From positions 1-43,301 of the forward strand of contig JABDHJ010000020.1 of NCBI GenBank assembly GCA_013285645.1: a stretch of 43,301 nt of DNA, written 5' to 3'. Of this stretch, positions 9,538-17,298 are shown piece after piece (positions within the stretch are counted from its first letter, which is position 1; every line of letters begins with the position of its first letter). Origin of the DNA: Verrucomicrobiota bacterium (GTDB lineage Bacteria; Verrucomicrobiota; Verrucomicrobiia; Methylacidiphilales; UBA1321). Position numbers and translations under genes: made by a program. The notes below the pieces were generated by a model that was given only the letters and a program-made list of their open reading frames with translations, ran no database searches and was not told the DNA's origin.

Positions 9538-10818
9538 ATGAAAGTTTCCGACCTGCGCGGCATCCTGACCTACATTCCCGGTTTCCGGGAAAAGACGTTC
9601 GTGATCGCTCTCGATGGCGCCATTATCGCCGACGATAATTTCCCCAATATCATGTTGGACCTGGCGGTGCTCCGCTCGCTCAGCATCCGGCTCGTCCTCG
9701 TTCATGGCGCGGCGCTGCAGATTGAGGATCTCGCGAAGGAATCGGGCGTCCCGATCAGTAACGCGGATGGCACCGGCATCACCGATGCGGAAACGCTAAA
9801 GCTCGCCTTGACCGCCGCGAACCGGATCACTCACGAGGTGCTGGAAGGCCTGGCCTCAAACGATTTGCGGGCCTGCTACACGAATGCCGTCATAGCGCAT
9901 CCTTACGGGATCGTCGGCGGCGTGGACCGGCTTTTCACGGGCCGGGTCGAGCGGATCGACACGGAGTTTCTCAACCAACTTTTGGATAAGGGCGTGATTC
10001 CGGTCATCGCGCCGCTCGGCTTCGACGGCGACGGGCGGACCTTCCGGGTGAACTCCGATGGCGTAGCGCTTGAGGTGGCCGAGGCGCTCAAGGCCGCGAA
10101 GCTTATTTTCATGACCAGCCACTCCGGATACGGGAAGGCAGGCAACGAGATCAGCCAGATGTCCGTCGACGAGGCCGAGGAGCTTTTTAAAAAGCATAAG
10201 TCGTCCATTGACGAGCATCTCCTTTCCAAGTTTGAACATGGTATCCGGGCCTGCCGGAACGGCGTGAGTCGGGTGCATCTTCTCGATGGACGGGTCGATG
10301 AGGCGTTGCTCTCGGAAATCTTTTCCAATGAAGGCATCGGCTCGATGATCTATGCCAACGAGTACCAGGCGGTGCGGCGGGCGTTGAAGAAAGATGTCCG
10401 GTCAATTCGGAATTTGACGCGGGAATCGGTTGAGCAGGAGGAACTGGTCAAGCGGACACGGCAGGACATCGTGTCCAACCTAAACGACTTCTATGTCTTT
10501 GAGATCGATAATAACATCGTCGGCTGCGTGGCGGTGCATGTCCAACCGGACGGCGAGACGGCGGAACTGGCCTGCCTGTCGGTCAGCGGCGCGCATGAAA
10601 ATATGGGCATCGGGCAGAAGCTGATGCTCTTCGCCGAGAACGCGGCCAAGGAGAAGAATGTGAAAACCATCTTCCTGCTCTCCACACGGGCCTTTAATTA
10701 TTTCCAGCAAAAGGGCGGCTACAAAGAGGGTTCGCCCAATGATTTGCCCACGGCCCGGCGGGAAAAATACGACGCCAGCGGACGCAATTCCAAGGTGCTC
10801 ATTAAGCAATTGGCTTAG
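9538..10818 (+). CDS. argA: Amino-acid N-acetyltransferase (N-acetylglutamate synthase)
   Basis: This 426-aa protein has the ArgA two-domain layout. An amino-acid-kinase-like domain (about 1-285) includes VLVHGAALQI and VIPVIAPLGFDGDGRTFRVNSD. A GNAT domain (about 300-420) has the acetyl-CoA loop ENMGIGQKLM. It would make N-acetylglutamate from glutamate and acetyl-CoA, the first step of arginine synthesis, and the kinase-like domain is where arginine feedback acts in this family. No other arg gene is adjacent. A degenerate GTAG hairpin begins 9 bp after the stop codon. Confidence 0.92.
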   Translation: MKVSDLRGILTYIPGFREKTFVIALDGAIIADDNFPNIMLDLAVLRSLSIRLVLVHGAALQIEDLAKESGVPISNADGTGITDAETLKLALTAANRITHEVLEGLASNDLRACYTNAVIAHPYGIVGGVDRLFTGRVERIDTEFLNQLLDKGVIPVIAPLGFDGDGRTFRVNSDGVALEVAEALKAAKLIFMTSHSGYGKAGNEISQMSVDEAEELFKKHKSSIDEHLLSKFEHGIRACRNGVSRVHLLDGRVDEALLSEIFSNEGIGSMIYANEYQAVRRALKKDVRSIRNLTRESVEQEELVKRTRQDIVSNLNDFYVFEIDNNIVGCVAVHVQPDGETAELACLSVSGAHENMGIGQKLMLFAENAAKEKNVKTIFLLSTRAFNYFQQKGGYKEGSPNDLPTARREKYDASGRNSKVLIKQLA

Positions 10819-10827
10819 CCATTCAGT

Positions 10828-10857
10828 GGTAGCCGCCGCAGGCTCGGCGACGGTGCC
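10828..10857 (+). repeat. REP-like GTAG hairpin, degenerate
   Basis: GGTAG is followed by CCGCCG, an altered loop, and CGGCGACGG, ending in GGTGCC as in the copies at 19499 and 24213. The stem is imperfect. It lies just after the argA stop and is paired with the next hairpin (10869-10899). Confidence 0.6.
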
Positions 10858-10868
10858 TTCTTTCCGAA

Positions 10869-10899
10869 GGTAGCCCGTGCACTCCGTGCGACGGCTACC
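10869..10899 (-). repeat. REP-like hairpin, type B (CTAC on top strand)
   Basis: An imperfect palindrome around TCC with arms of the CCGTCGCAC/GTGCGACGG type, ending in GGCTACC on the top strand and starting GGTAG, so a GTAG tetranucleotide is present at both bases. It forms a doublet with 10828-10857 between argA and the HU-like gene. Confidence 0.7.
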
Positions 10900-10999
10900 T
10901 TCCAAGGGCCATGCCAGAGGCTGATAATTCCCTTCAACTGATGAAATCTTCTTTTTCCGCTTGCAATCTTCGCTCCATCTGGCGCAATAGCACTGGTTT

Positions 11000-11341
11000 A
11001 TGCCTAATTTAACGAAGCGCGATCTCGTTGTTCGCATCAGCAACGAAACGGGAATGGTCCAACAGGATGTGCTGAACGTGATTCAACGCACGCTCGATCA
11101 TCTCACCGAGAGCCTCGCCCACGGGCAAGCCGTTGAGCTGCGCAACTTCGGCGTCTTCGAGGTCAAGCTCCGCAAGGCGCGCGTTGGTCGCAACCCGAAC
11201 CGCCCCGAGCATGACGTACCGATTCCCCCCCGCGCCGTGGTCAAGTTCAAGGCCGGCAAGGAAATGAAGTCGAAGGTGATGAAGCTCTCCCAGACCATCG
11301 CCGACGGAGCCAAGCCTGCTTCGGGTACGACCCCGGCATAA
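11000..11341 (+). CDS. HU/IHF-family DNA-binding protein
   Basis: This 113-aa protein matches the HU/IHF fold: N-terminal helices (NLTKRDLVVRISNETGM), then the beta-arm region with ELRNFGVFEVKLRKARVGRNP, which carries the conserved NFG and GRNP motifs (the Pro-bearing tip bends DNA), and a basic C-terminal helix. A roughly 15-residue Ala/Thr/Pro tail extends past the usual HU length of about 90. As a nucleoid protein it would dimerise, bend DNA and affect chromosome structure. It is followed by hisS after 145 bp holding two small repeats; co-transcription is uncertain. Confidence 0.9.
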   Translation: MPNLTKRDLVVRISNETGMVQQDVLNVIQRTLDHLTESLAHGQAVELRNFGVFEVKLRKARVGRNPNRPEHDVPIPPRAVVKFKAGKEMKSKVMKLSQTIADGAKPASGTTPA

Positions 11342-11358
11342 CGCCCCCTCCCCCTTCC

Positions 11359-11398
11359 GTCATCCTGAGCTTGTCGCACGCACGCGTGGCAGGATCAG
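11359..11398 (+). repeat. ATCCT/AGGAT interspersed repeat (copy 1, with inserted loop)
   Basis: GTCATCCTGAGCTTGTCG is followed by a longer central part and AGGATCAG. It is one of about seven copies of a short family with outer arms ATCCT/AGGAT. Here the centre is lengthened by a GC-rich stretch (CACGCACGCGTGG). Confidence 0.7.
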
Positions 11399-11433
11399 AT
11401 CGGAAAGCTGACTTCAGGCTTCTCCCTGTTTCG

Positions 11434-11467
11434 AATTCCGTTAATTTGGTAATTCCGTTAATTCCGT
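11434..11467 (+). repeat. ATTCCGTTAATT interspersed repeat (copy 1)
   Basis: AATTCCGTTAATT occurs, then GGTAATTCCGT and a second TTAATTCCGT directly after. The same phrase in the other orientation is found at 14254-14289 and 29331-29363. It lies just upstream of hisS. Confidence 0.6.
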
Positions 11468-11486
11468 CTAAAACTTCCCCCTCCCC

Positions 11487-12746
11487 ATGGCTCTCACCGG
11501 TTTCCGCGATTTTTATCCCGACGATTGTGCATTTCGTAACGCGATCTTCGCCAAGTGGCGCGACGTCGCGCATCGCTACGGCTTTGTCGAGTACGACGGG
11601 CCGCCGCTCGAGCCGCTCGATCTCTTCACCAAGAAGTCGGGCCAGGAAATCGTCACACAACTCTACAACTTCAAGGACAAGGGCGACCGCGACGTGGCAC
11701 TGCGTCCCGAGATGACTCCCACGCTGGCGCGACTCGTCACCGCCCGGCACCGCGATTTCAAGAAACCTCTCAAGTGGTTTTCCATCCCGCAGGTTTATCG
11801 CTACGAGCGCCCGCAGAAGGGCCGGGGCCGCGAGCATTACCAGTTCAATTGCGACATTATCGGCGAAGCGGGACTCGAAGCGGATATCGAGCTGATCGCA
11901 CTGGTCATCGATACGCTCCGAGCTTTCGGCCTGGTCGAAAAGGACTTCGTCGTGCGCCTGAGCGATCGCCAGTTCTGGACCGATTTCATGAACGCCAAGT
12001 CAGTGCCCGAGGACCAGCGTTACGCCTTCATCCAAGCCATCGACAAAAGCGAACGCGAGCCGCGCGAGAAAACTGCCGAGAAGCTCGGCCCCCTCGCCGC
12101 CGAGGTCTTCGCCATTCTTGACGACGCCGCCAGCGCGAAAAGCGAGCGCCTCGACACGGTGGAAGCCGGATTAAAATATCGCGGACTACAGGACTACGTG
12201 AAGCGCGACTACACCGTCGTGCGCGGCCTCGCCTACTACACCGGCGTCGTCTTCGAGGTCTTCGACCGCAGCGGTGAATCCCGCGCCATCGCCGGCGGTG
12301 GCCGCTATGACACCCTCCTCAAAAATCTCGGCGATGTGGATCTCCCCGCCCTCGGCTTCGGCATGGGGGATATGGTACTCGGCGATCTTTTGAAGGAAAA
12401 AAAATGGTCGCCCAAGGACCTGATGACACTTAAGGCATACTTTGTCGTGGCGGATGAAGCCTTTCGTCCTCAGGCCATGGCCCTGGCTCAAGAACTGCGT
12501 TATTTCTTTTCGGTCGAATATCCCTTCTCACCGAGCAAAGTCGGCAAGCAATTCCAGACGGCGGAAGAGCGCGGCTGCGACGTTGCCATTGTCATCGACC
12601 AGCAGATCAATGAGGGCGTGGTCGAGGTCAAGGTTCTCGCAACCCGCGAACAGAGCAAAGTGAAAACAGGCGTGGATTTGATGGAAAACCTGAGCAAGCT
12701 TGAGTTGAATAAGCATCACCGGGAAGCCGGCCTGCCCGAGGCCTAG
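11487..12746 (+). CDS. hisS: Histidine--tRNA ligase
   Basis: This 419-aa protein has class II synthetase features in order: motif-2-like LRPEMTPTLARLV, the YRYERPQKGRGREH loop and FNCDIIGE, then the histidine-specific RGLAYYTGVVFEVFD and AGGGRYDTL, and a C-terminal anticodon-binding domain (about 325-410). It charges tRNA-His with histidine in the cytoplasm. The start at 11487 (MALTGFRDFYP) matches the usual N-terminus of the family, where GxxDxxP is near residue 5. It is preceded by two short repeat elements and followed by a 293-bp gap full of repeats. Confidence 0.96.
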   Translation: MALTGFRDFYPDDCAFRNAIFAKWRDVAHRYGFVEYDGPPLEPLDLFTKKSGQEIVTQLYNFKDKGDRDVALRPEMTPTLARLVTARHRDFKKPLKWFSIPQVYRYERPQKGRGREHYQFNCDIIGEAGLEADIELIALVIDTLRAFGLVEKDFVVRLSDRQFWTDFMNAKSVPEDQRYAFIQAIDKSEREPREKTAEKLGPLAAEVFAILDDAASAKSERLDTVEAGLKYRGLQDYVKRDYTVVRGLAYYTGVVFEVFDRSGESRAIAGGGRYDTLLKNLGDVDLPALGFGMGDMVLGDLLKEKKWSPKDLMTLKAYFVVADEAFRPQAMALAQELRYFFSVEYPFSPSKVGKQFQTAEERGCDVAIVIDQQINEGVVEVKVLATREQSKVKTGVDLMENLSKLELNKHHREAGLPEA

Positions 12747-12786
12747 CGCCTCGACTCCCAATAAGTAATCCGTCTCCTGGGCCGGT

Positions 12787-12862
12787 CAGGATGACGGATG
12801 ATGTAAATGGGAGTCGGTTGGCTCGCTACGCTCGAGAGTGTCTCAAGAGTAGCAAGCCAGCG
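12787..12862. repeat. 71-bp unit of composite repeat (copy 1)
   Basis: The stretch from CAGGATGAC to AGTAGCAAGC matches 35873-35943 at 60 of 71 positions by eye alignment, with no gaps. It contains GCTCGCTACGCTCGAGAG and TCTCAAGAGT. In both places it is followed by GTAG-type hairpins in the same order, so the unit belongs to a larger mosaic. Confidence 0.7.
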
Positions 12863-12865
12863 GAA

Positions 12866-12894
12866 CTGATCCCCCTTCGGGCTCAGGCTGATGG
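12866..12894 (-). repeat. ATCCT/AGGAT repeat, degenerate (copy 2)
   Basis: CTGATCCCCCTTCGGGCTC followed by AGGCTGATGG resembles the better copies at 28070 and 32288, with a broken right arm. Confidence 0.5.
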
Positions 12895-12909
12895 AAGAGG
12901 GAAACGGAA

Positions 12910-12932
12910 CGGCGGTCATAGACCGCCGCTAC
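12910..12932 (-). repeat. REP-like hairpin with CGGCGGTC stem
   Basis: On the bottom strand GTAG is followed by CGGCGGTC, loop TAT, and GACCGCCG: a perfect 8-bp stem. The arms differ from types A and B, but the GTAG position is the same. Confidence 0.65.
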
Positions 12933-12940
12933 AAAAGACA

Positions 12941-12966
12941 CCGTCGCACGGCGTGCGACGGCTACC
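12941..12966 (-). repeat. REP-like hairpin, type B
   Basis: Top strand CCGTCGCAC, then a short centre and GTGCGACGG with CTACC at the end; on the bottom strand GTAG leads into a 9-bp palindrome. Confidence 0.75.
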
Positions 12967-12981
12967 ACGAAGGGAAAGCAT

Positions 12982-13008
12982 CCGCCGCTAGGGACAGCGG
13001 CGGCTACC
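12982..13008 (-). repeat. REP-like hairpin, type A
   Basis: Top strand CCGCCGCT, AGGGAC, AGCGGCGG and CTACC: perfect 8-bp arms with a 6-nt loop and GTAG on the bottom strand. The left flank GGAAAGCAT is shared with other copies (36000, 27591). A further palindrome (GGACGCG/CGCGTCC, 13012-13031) follows directly. Confidence 0.8.
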
Positions 13009-13039
13009 AACGGACGCGCGGGAGCGCGTCCCTCCAAGA

Positions 13040-13459
13040 CTATTTCTTGGCGGCGGCGTCTTTTTCGGCCTTGGCCTTTTTCGTGGCGGTCGACTTGGCT
13101 TTCTTGGCGACGGTCGCGCTGACGCGTTCCTTCACGAAGAGAGCTTCCTTGCCTTTGCGTCCACGGAGATAGAACAGCTTGGCGCGACGGACCTGGCCTT
13201 CGCGTTCGACTTCGATCTTCTCGATACGGGGAGAGTTGAGAGGGAATTTACGTTCGACGCCCTCGCCGTAGCTGATGCGGCGGACGGTGAAGCTTTCGTT
13301 CAAACCACGGCCCTGGTGAGCAATGATGATACCGGCGAACACCTGGGTGCGTTCCTTTTCGCCTTCGCGCACGCGCGTGTGGACTTTAACGGAGTCGCCC
13401 ACGCGGAACGGGACGTGTTTCTTGATTTGTTCGCCTTCGATTTTTTCGATTAGTTGCAT
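13040..13459 (-). CDS. rplS: 50S ribosomal protein L19
   Basis: This 139-aa protein has a core (about 1-113) that is typical L19: [22 protein letters not shown] split by the usual spacing, then [30 protein letters not shown] and [14 protein letters not shown] lysine/alanine-rich tail of about 25 residues is added at the C-terminus, likely flexible. L19 sits at the interface of the 30S and 50S subunits. It is the last gene of the ffh-rpsP-khpA-trmD-rplS run, 42 bp after trmD. Confidence 0.96.
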   Translation of the reverse strand: MQLIEKIEGEQIKKHVPFRVGDSVKVHTRVREGEKERTQVFAGIIIAHQGRGLNESFTVRRISYGEGVERKFPLNSPRIEKIEVEREGQVRRAKLFYLRGRKGKEALFVKERVSATVAKKAKSTATKKAKAEKDAAAKK

Positions 13460-13501
13460 AGGGGGTCTTGGGTTGGTTTTAAAATTTCTTGTGACGGCCA
13501 G

Positions 13502-14230
13502 CTATTGGGAACATCCGCCGCTGGGGACAGCGGCGGCTACCGCGGAGGTCTTGAGCAGATCGGGCCGAAGCTGCTCGGTGCGAAGACGGCTTTGTTCCTC
13601 GCTCCATTTTTCGATTTTGCCGTGATGGCCGGAGAGAAGAATTTCGGGCACGCGCCAGCCGCGGAATTCCTCGGGGCGGGTGTATTGCGGGCCTTCGAGC
13701 CAGGGACGCTCGGCGCTGAAAGATTCGGATTCGGTACTGGCTTCGTTGCCGACGACATTAGGGAGAAGACGCACGACGGCGTCAATGACGACGAGCGCGG
13801 GGAGTGCTCCGTTGGTGAGGATGAAATCGCCGAGGGAAATTTCCTCATCGACGAGATGTTCGCGGACGCGTTCGTCCACACCTTCGTAATGGCCACAGAT
13901 GAAAACGATGCGATCAAGCGCAGCGAGTTCGCGGGCCTTGGCCTGGTCGAAGCGGGTGCCGCCGGGAGTGAGAAGGATGACGCGTCCGGGTTGGGACGCC
14001 TTGGCTTGCACATCTTCGACGGCAGCGAAAATGGGCTCGCACTTGAGGAGCATGCCGGGTCCGCCGCCGTAGGGCTTTTCGTCAACGGTGTGATGCTTAT
14101 CCGTGGCGTAAACGCGGAGTTGGTGCAGATGGATCTCGGTCTGTCCCGCGCGCTGGGCACGACCCATGATCGAGGCGTCCAAAGGGCCGCTCAGGATTTC
14201 CGGGAAGAGGGTGATGACGTCGATGCGCAC
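13502..14230 (-). CDS. trmD: tRNA (guanine-N1)-methyltransferase TrmD, with repeat-encoded C-terminal tail
   Basis: This 242-aa SPOUT-family enzyme methylates G37 of tRNAs using SAM, which prevents frameshifting. Visible motifs are MRIDVITLFPE at the N-terminus, YGGGPGMLLKCEPI, the trefoil-knot region (VIFICGHYEGVDER; LGDFILTNGALPA) and the C-terminal helical domain ending QLRPDLL. The last 14 or so residues (SAVAAAVPSGGCSQ) are encoded by a type A GTAG hairpin (13515-13541) that runs into the stop codon, so the tail looks repeat-derived and was probably not part of the ancestral protein. It sits between khpA and rplS as usual, but rimM is absent. Confidence 0.95.
   Translation of the reverse strand: MRIDVITLFPEILSGPLDASIMGRAQRAGQTEIHLHQLRVYATDKHHTVDEKPYGGGPGMLLKCEPIFAAVEDVQAKASQPGRVILLTPGGTRFDQAKARELAALDRIVFICGHYEGVDERVREHLVDEEISLGDFILTNGALPALVVIDAVVRLLPNVVGNEASTESESFSAERPWLEGPQYTRPEEFRGWRVPEILLSGHHGKIEKWSEEQSRLRTEQLRPDLLKTSAVAAAVPSGGCSQ
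13515..13541 (-). repeat. REP-like hairpin, type A, inside the 3' end of trmD
   Basis: Top strand CCGCCGCT, GGGGAC, AGCGGCGG and CTACC, with the shared left flank GGGAACAT. One base of the loop differs from the usual copy. It is translated as part of the TrmD C-terminus. Confidence 0.8.
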
Positions 14231-14253
14231 GGGTTTAAAGGCAGGGGATTTTG

Positions 14254-14289
14254 ACGGAATTACGGGAGGCAGACGGAATTAACGGAATT
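14254..14289 (-). repeat. ATTCCGTTAATT interspersed repeat (copy 2)
   Basis: ACGGAATTACGG is followed by GACGGAATTAACGGAATT, the reverse orientation of the element at 11434. It fills most of the gap between khpA and trmD, the place where rimM is usually found. Confidence 0.55.
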
Positions 14290-14312
14290 TTTTATGGGAG
14301 AACAAAAAAGGG

Positions 14313-14546
14313 TTAAGCATTCTCGACGACTTCAACAGCAAGGTGATCGCCGGCCTTGTTGGCGGAGTTGATCAGGGAGCGGATGGCACTGATGGTGCGA
14401 CCGCCCTTGCCGATGACGAGACCTACATCGGCGGGATGCAGGCTGACGCGGAAAGTCGTCTCGCCGTCCTTGGTCGACTCGGTGATCTGGACGTCGTCCG
14501 GGTTATCGACAAGACTGCGCACCACATAATCCAAGAAGTGTTTCAT
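14313..14546 (-). CDS. khpA: KH-domain RNA-binding protein KhpA
   Basis: This 77-aa protein is a single KH domain. It starts MKHFLDYVVRSLVDNPDDV, as in the YlqC/KhpA family, and has the GXXG loop in VGLVIGKGGRTI. It binds RNA, often together with KhpB, and the gene classically lies between rpsP and rimM/trmD, as it does here apart from the missing rimM. It is 21 bp downstream of rpsP, so probably co-transcribed. Confidence 0.93.
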   Translation of the reverse strand: MKHFLDYVVRSLVDNPDDVQITESTKDGETTFRVSLHPADVGLVIGKGGRTISAIRSLINSANKAGDHLAVEVVENA

Positions 14547-14567
14547 GGGCGCGCACGAGTCCTCAAA

Positions 14568-14864
14568 TTAAGCGGTGACTTCGACTTCCTTGGCAGCCGC
14601 TTCTTCTTTTTCCGCCTTGGCGGATTTGGCCTTGGCTTTCTTGATGATGCTGCGGACGGTGTCGGAGGGAACGGCGCCGAGCTTGACCCAATGGTCGACG
14701 CGATCGATTTTCACGGTCGAGTTGTCGCCCTTTTTCTTGGGATCGTAGGTGCCGATGAGTTCGAGGAATTTGCCGTCACGGGGAGAATGCTTGTCCGCCA
14801 CCACAATGCGGTAGTAAGGACTGTTTTTCGTGCCGTCGCGGCGGAGTCGGATAATCACTGCCAT
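14568..14864 (-). CDS. rpsP: 30S ribosomal protein S16
   Basis: This 98-aa protein has the diagnostic N-terminus MAVIIRLRRDGTKNSPYYRI and the motif KFLELIGTYDPKKKG. An acidic/lysine tail (about 80-98) extends past the core. S16 is needed for 30S assembly. It lies 18 bp after ffh and 21 bp before khpA on the same strand, a conserved order. Confidence 0.96.
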   Translation of the reverse strand: MAVIIRLRRDGTKNSPYYRIVVADKHSPRDGKFLELIGTYDPKKKGDNSTVKIDRVDHWVKLGAVPSDTVRSIIKKAKAKSAKAEKEEAAAKEVEVTA

Positions 14865-14882
14865 AATATGTTTCTTTCGTTG

Positions 14883-16208
14883 CTATCGCTTGCCCATTAA
14901 ATTGCGCAACATCTTGTCGGGGCTTCCGCCACGGGTGAGTCGCTGCATCATCTTTTTCATCTCTTCGAACCGATGCAAGAGTTCGTTGAGCTCTGTGACG
15001 CTGGTGCCGCTGCCGCGCGCTATGCGCTGCCGTCGACGGGCGTTCAGAACAGCCGGGCGGGAACGTTCCCCGGGGGTCATCGAGCGAATCATCGCCTCAA
15101 CCCGCCGAAGCGATTTCTCACTATCGACCGAATCTGGAATCTTAGGCATTCCGGGGATCATGCCAAGAACATTTTGCAAAGGACCGAGCTTTCGCATCAT
15201 TTTGATCTGGTCCAGAAAGTCCTGGAGGTCGAAGGAATTCTTGGCCAATTTCTCGGTCATCTTCTCCGTGGAGACGGCGTCGAACTCCATTTGCGCCTTC
15301 TCAACCAGGCCCACAATATCGCCCATGCCGAGCAGGCGACTGACGAGGCGCTCGGGCTGGAAGAGCTCCAAGGCGTCACTCCCCTCCCCGGTGCCGAGGA
15401 AGCGGATGGGGACTTTTGTAACGCGTTGGAACGACAAGGCCGCACCGCCGCGGGTATCGGCGTCAAATTTGGAGAGAACGAGGCCGGTGAGCGGCACGCG
15501 ACTATGGAAGGCTTGCGCGACTTTGACCGAGGTCTGGCCGGTGGCGGCATCGGCGACGAGGAGGGTTTCCTGCGCTTCCCAAACTTTGCCGACGGCTTCC
15601 AATTCCGCGAGGAGAGAATCATCGACATCGAGGCGTCCGGCGGCATCGAAAATAGCAACTTCGGCGCGAAGGCGGGTAATTTCTTCCCGGGCCAACTTCG
15701 CGACGGTCTCGGGACTTTTCTCGCCGGGAAAGGTGAGGACGGTGACGCCGACCTGTTTGCCAAGGACCTGAAGTTGCTCGATGGCGGCGGGGCGGGCCAG
15801 ATCGCCCGCGACGAGAACGACGTGCTGCTTGCGATTACGAAACCACATGGCGAGCTTGCCTGCGGTCGTCGTCTTACCCGCACCGTTCAAACCGCAAAGC
15901 AAAATGCGCAAGGGACGATTGGGCGTAAGTTCGGTGGTGTCGCTGGAAAAGCAGGCGAGGAGTTCGTCGTGGACGATCTTCACGAATTGCTCGCCGGGGC
16001 GGATGCTGGCAAGGACTTCCGCGCCCATCGCTTTCTTCTTCACCTCGTCGCAAAATTCCTTCGCGACCTGATAATTCACATCGGCAGCCAGCAGCGCCAG
16101 GCGCACCTCACGCACCGCATCAGCGACGTTGGATTCGCTCAGCTTGCCATACCCGCGCAACGTCTTGAAGACGCCCTGCAGCTTTTCCTTGAGGAGATCG
16201 AGACTCAT
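14883..16208 (-). CDS. ffh: Signal recognition particle protein Ffh (SRP54)
   Basis: This 441-aa protein has an N-terminal helical N domain, the GTPase G domain with P-loop GLNGAGKTT (about 106-114) and the DAAGRLDVD and SKFDADTRGG motifs, and a C-terminal methionine-rich M domain (about 300-441) with ARGSGTSVTELNELL, which binds SRP RNA. Ffh binds signal sequences as they leave the ribosome and delivers them to FtsY at the membrane. The M domain ends shortly after NLMGKR, with no long tail. It is the first gene of the minus-strand cluster; its promoter should lie in 16209-16317, which it shares with the divergent TPR gene. Confidence 0.97.
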   Translation of the reverse strand: MSLDLLKEKLQGVFKTLRGYGKLSESNVADAVREVRLALLAADVNYQVAKEFCDEVKKKAMGAEVLASIRPGEQFVKIVHDELLACFSSDTTELTPNRPLRILLCGLNGAGKTTTAGKLAMWFRNRKQHVVLVAGDLARPAAIEQLQVLGKQVGVTVLTFPGEKSPETVAKLAREEITRLRAEVAIFDAAGRLDVDDSLLAELEAVGKVWEAQETLLVADAATGQTSVKVAQAFHSRVPLTGLVLSKFDADTRGGAALSFQRVTKVPIRFLGTGEGSDALELFQPERLVSRLLGMGDIVGLVEKAQMEFDAVSTEKMTEKLAKNSFDLQDFLDQIKMMRKLGPLQNVLGMIPGMPKIPDSVDSEKSLRRVEAMIRSMTPGERSRPAVLNARRRQRIARGSGTSVTELNELLHRFEEMKKMMQRLTRGGSPDKMLRNLMGKR

Positions 16209-16241
16209 GGGGTGGTTAGCCTAGCTGTTATTTCGGCATCT

Positions 16242-16268
16242 GTCATCCTGAGCTTGTTGGAGGATCAG
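16242..16268 (+). repeat. ATCCT/AGGAT interspersed repeat (copy 3)
   Basis: GTCATCCTGAGCTTGTTGG then AGGATCAG. It lies in the divergent promoter region between ffh and the TPR gene. Confidence 0.7.
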
Positions 16269-16317
16269 GTCTGGTTATAAATAGTGGCCCGCATCTCGGC
16301 GAGTAACGGGGTTAATA

Positions 16318-17298
16318 ATGAAACAAATACTCTGGGTTCTAACAGTTCTGATTTCAAGTGTTGGCATTTCCATCGCGGATACCCCACCCGAGACATCCAC
16401 GCCACACGAATTGGCCCAGCGGATTATAACACTTCTACAGTCTGGGCAAGGTGCACAAATAAAATCCGAAATTCCTGACGACATTTCGATTCTGGAAAAA
16501 GGCACAAAGGAGTCTCCCGACGACCCGCTCATCTATTTTGCTTTGGGCGGCTGTTACATGGCGCAGGAAAATGTGGAGGCAGCGGTAAGCAACATGGAGA
16601 AGGCCTATAACCTTTCGCAAAAAAACGTTGCCATTGGGCTAATGTACGCCCTGGTTCTTAAGATCGATAAACAGCCGGAGCAGGCCTATAAAGTGGATAA
16701 AGAGCTGTCTCTTTTGCACCCCGATGTTCTCCAGGTGCAAAGCGCTTTGGTCTCCTTGGATTTAACAATCCAAAAATATGACGAAGCCAGCACGATGCTT
16801 GATGCTCTTTTACAGCTTCCCGCCAATCAACCGGCCATGAATCAAGGCCTTCTCCTTTTCATGAAGGGAACTTGTTATCTTTACCAGGGTGATCGCACCA
16901 AGGCCATTGAAACCCTGGAAAAAGCCCATTCCCTTGCGCCATCTCTGGTGGTGATTTATATGCCGCTAAGTGAAGCCTACTTGAAGAATGGCGACCTGAC
17001 CAACGCAGAAGTCACTCTGGACAAAATCATGACCGCCAATCCCACCATCCCGTCCGTGCTTTACGACAAGGGAATCTACTATGAAAAAACGGGAAAAGCC
17101 GATCTGGCCATGAAGTCTTTCCAGGACGCCTATACCAACGGAAAACAAAGACTTCAAATCGGCAGCGATAATGGTGGGGATCTCTATCTGATGTATCTCG
17201 TCTGTAAAAAGCTTTCCAAACCCGACGAAGCGGCCAGTTATAAATCGGAAGCGGAAAAGTTGCTCTATACTTACGAAGCACCGTGGAAGCAAACCTGA
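16318..17298 (+). CDS. Exported TPR-repeat protein
   Basis: This 326-aa protein has an N-terminal signal peptide (MKQILWVLTVLISSVGISIA-D). Tandem helical repeats of TPR type cover about residues 60-310; examples are PLIYFALGGCYMAQENVEAA, LLFMKGTCYLYQGDRTKAIE and SVLYDKGIYYEKTGKADLA, with spacing near 34 residues. It is probably periplasmic and used for protein-protein contact. No enzymatic motif is visible. It is divergent from ffh and followed by an unrelated membrane-protein gene after 155 bp, so its partner cannot be guessed. Confidence 0.8.
   Translation: MKQILWVLTVLISSVGISIADTPPETSTPHELAQRIITLLQSGQGAQIKSEIPDDISILEKGTKESPDDPLIYFALGGCYMAQENVEAAVSNMEKAYNLSQKNVAIGLMYALVLKIDKQPEQAYKVDKELSLLHPDVLQVQSALVSLDLTIQKYDEASTMLDALLQLPANQPAMNQGLLLFMKGTCYLYQGDRTKAIETLEKAHSLAPSLVVIYMPLSEAYLKNGDLTNAEVTLDKIMTANPTIPSVLYDKGIYYEKTGKADLAMKSFQDAYTNGKQRLQIGSDNGGDLYLMYLVCKKLSKPDEAASYKSEAEKLLYTYEAPWKQT

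Noticed and set aside
8488-9705. Minus-strand ORF of 405 codons
   Set aside because: Antisense to the membrane GT-C-like gene and the argA start.
12791-13037. Small ORFs between hisS and rplS on both strands
   Set aside because: They are translations of the mosaic repeats and share the repeat-derived peptide AAVPSGG seen elsewhere.
14973-16280. Plus-strand ORF of 435 codons opposite ffh
   Set aside because: Shadow of Ffh; no signal, domain or sensible composition.
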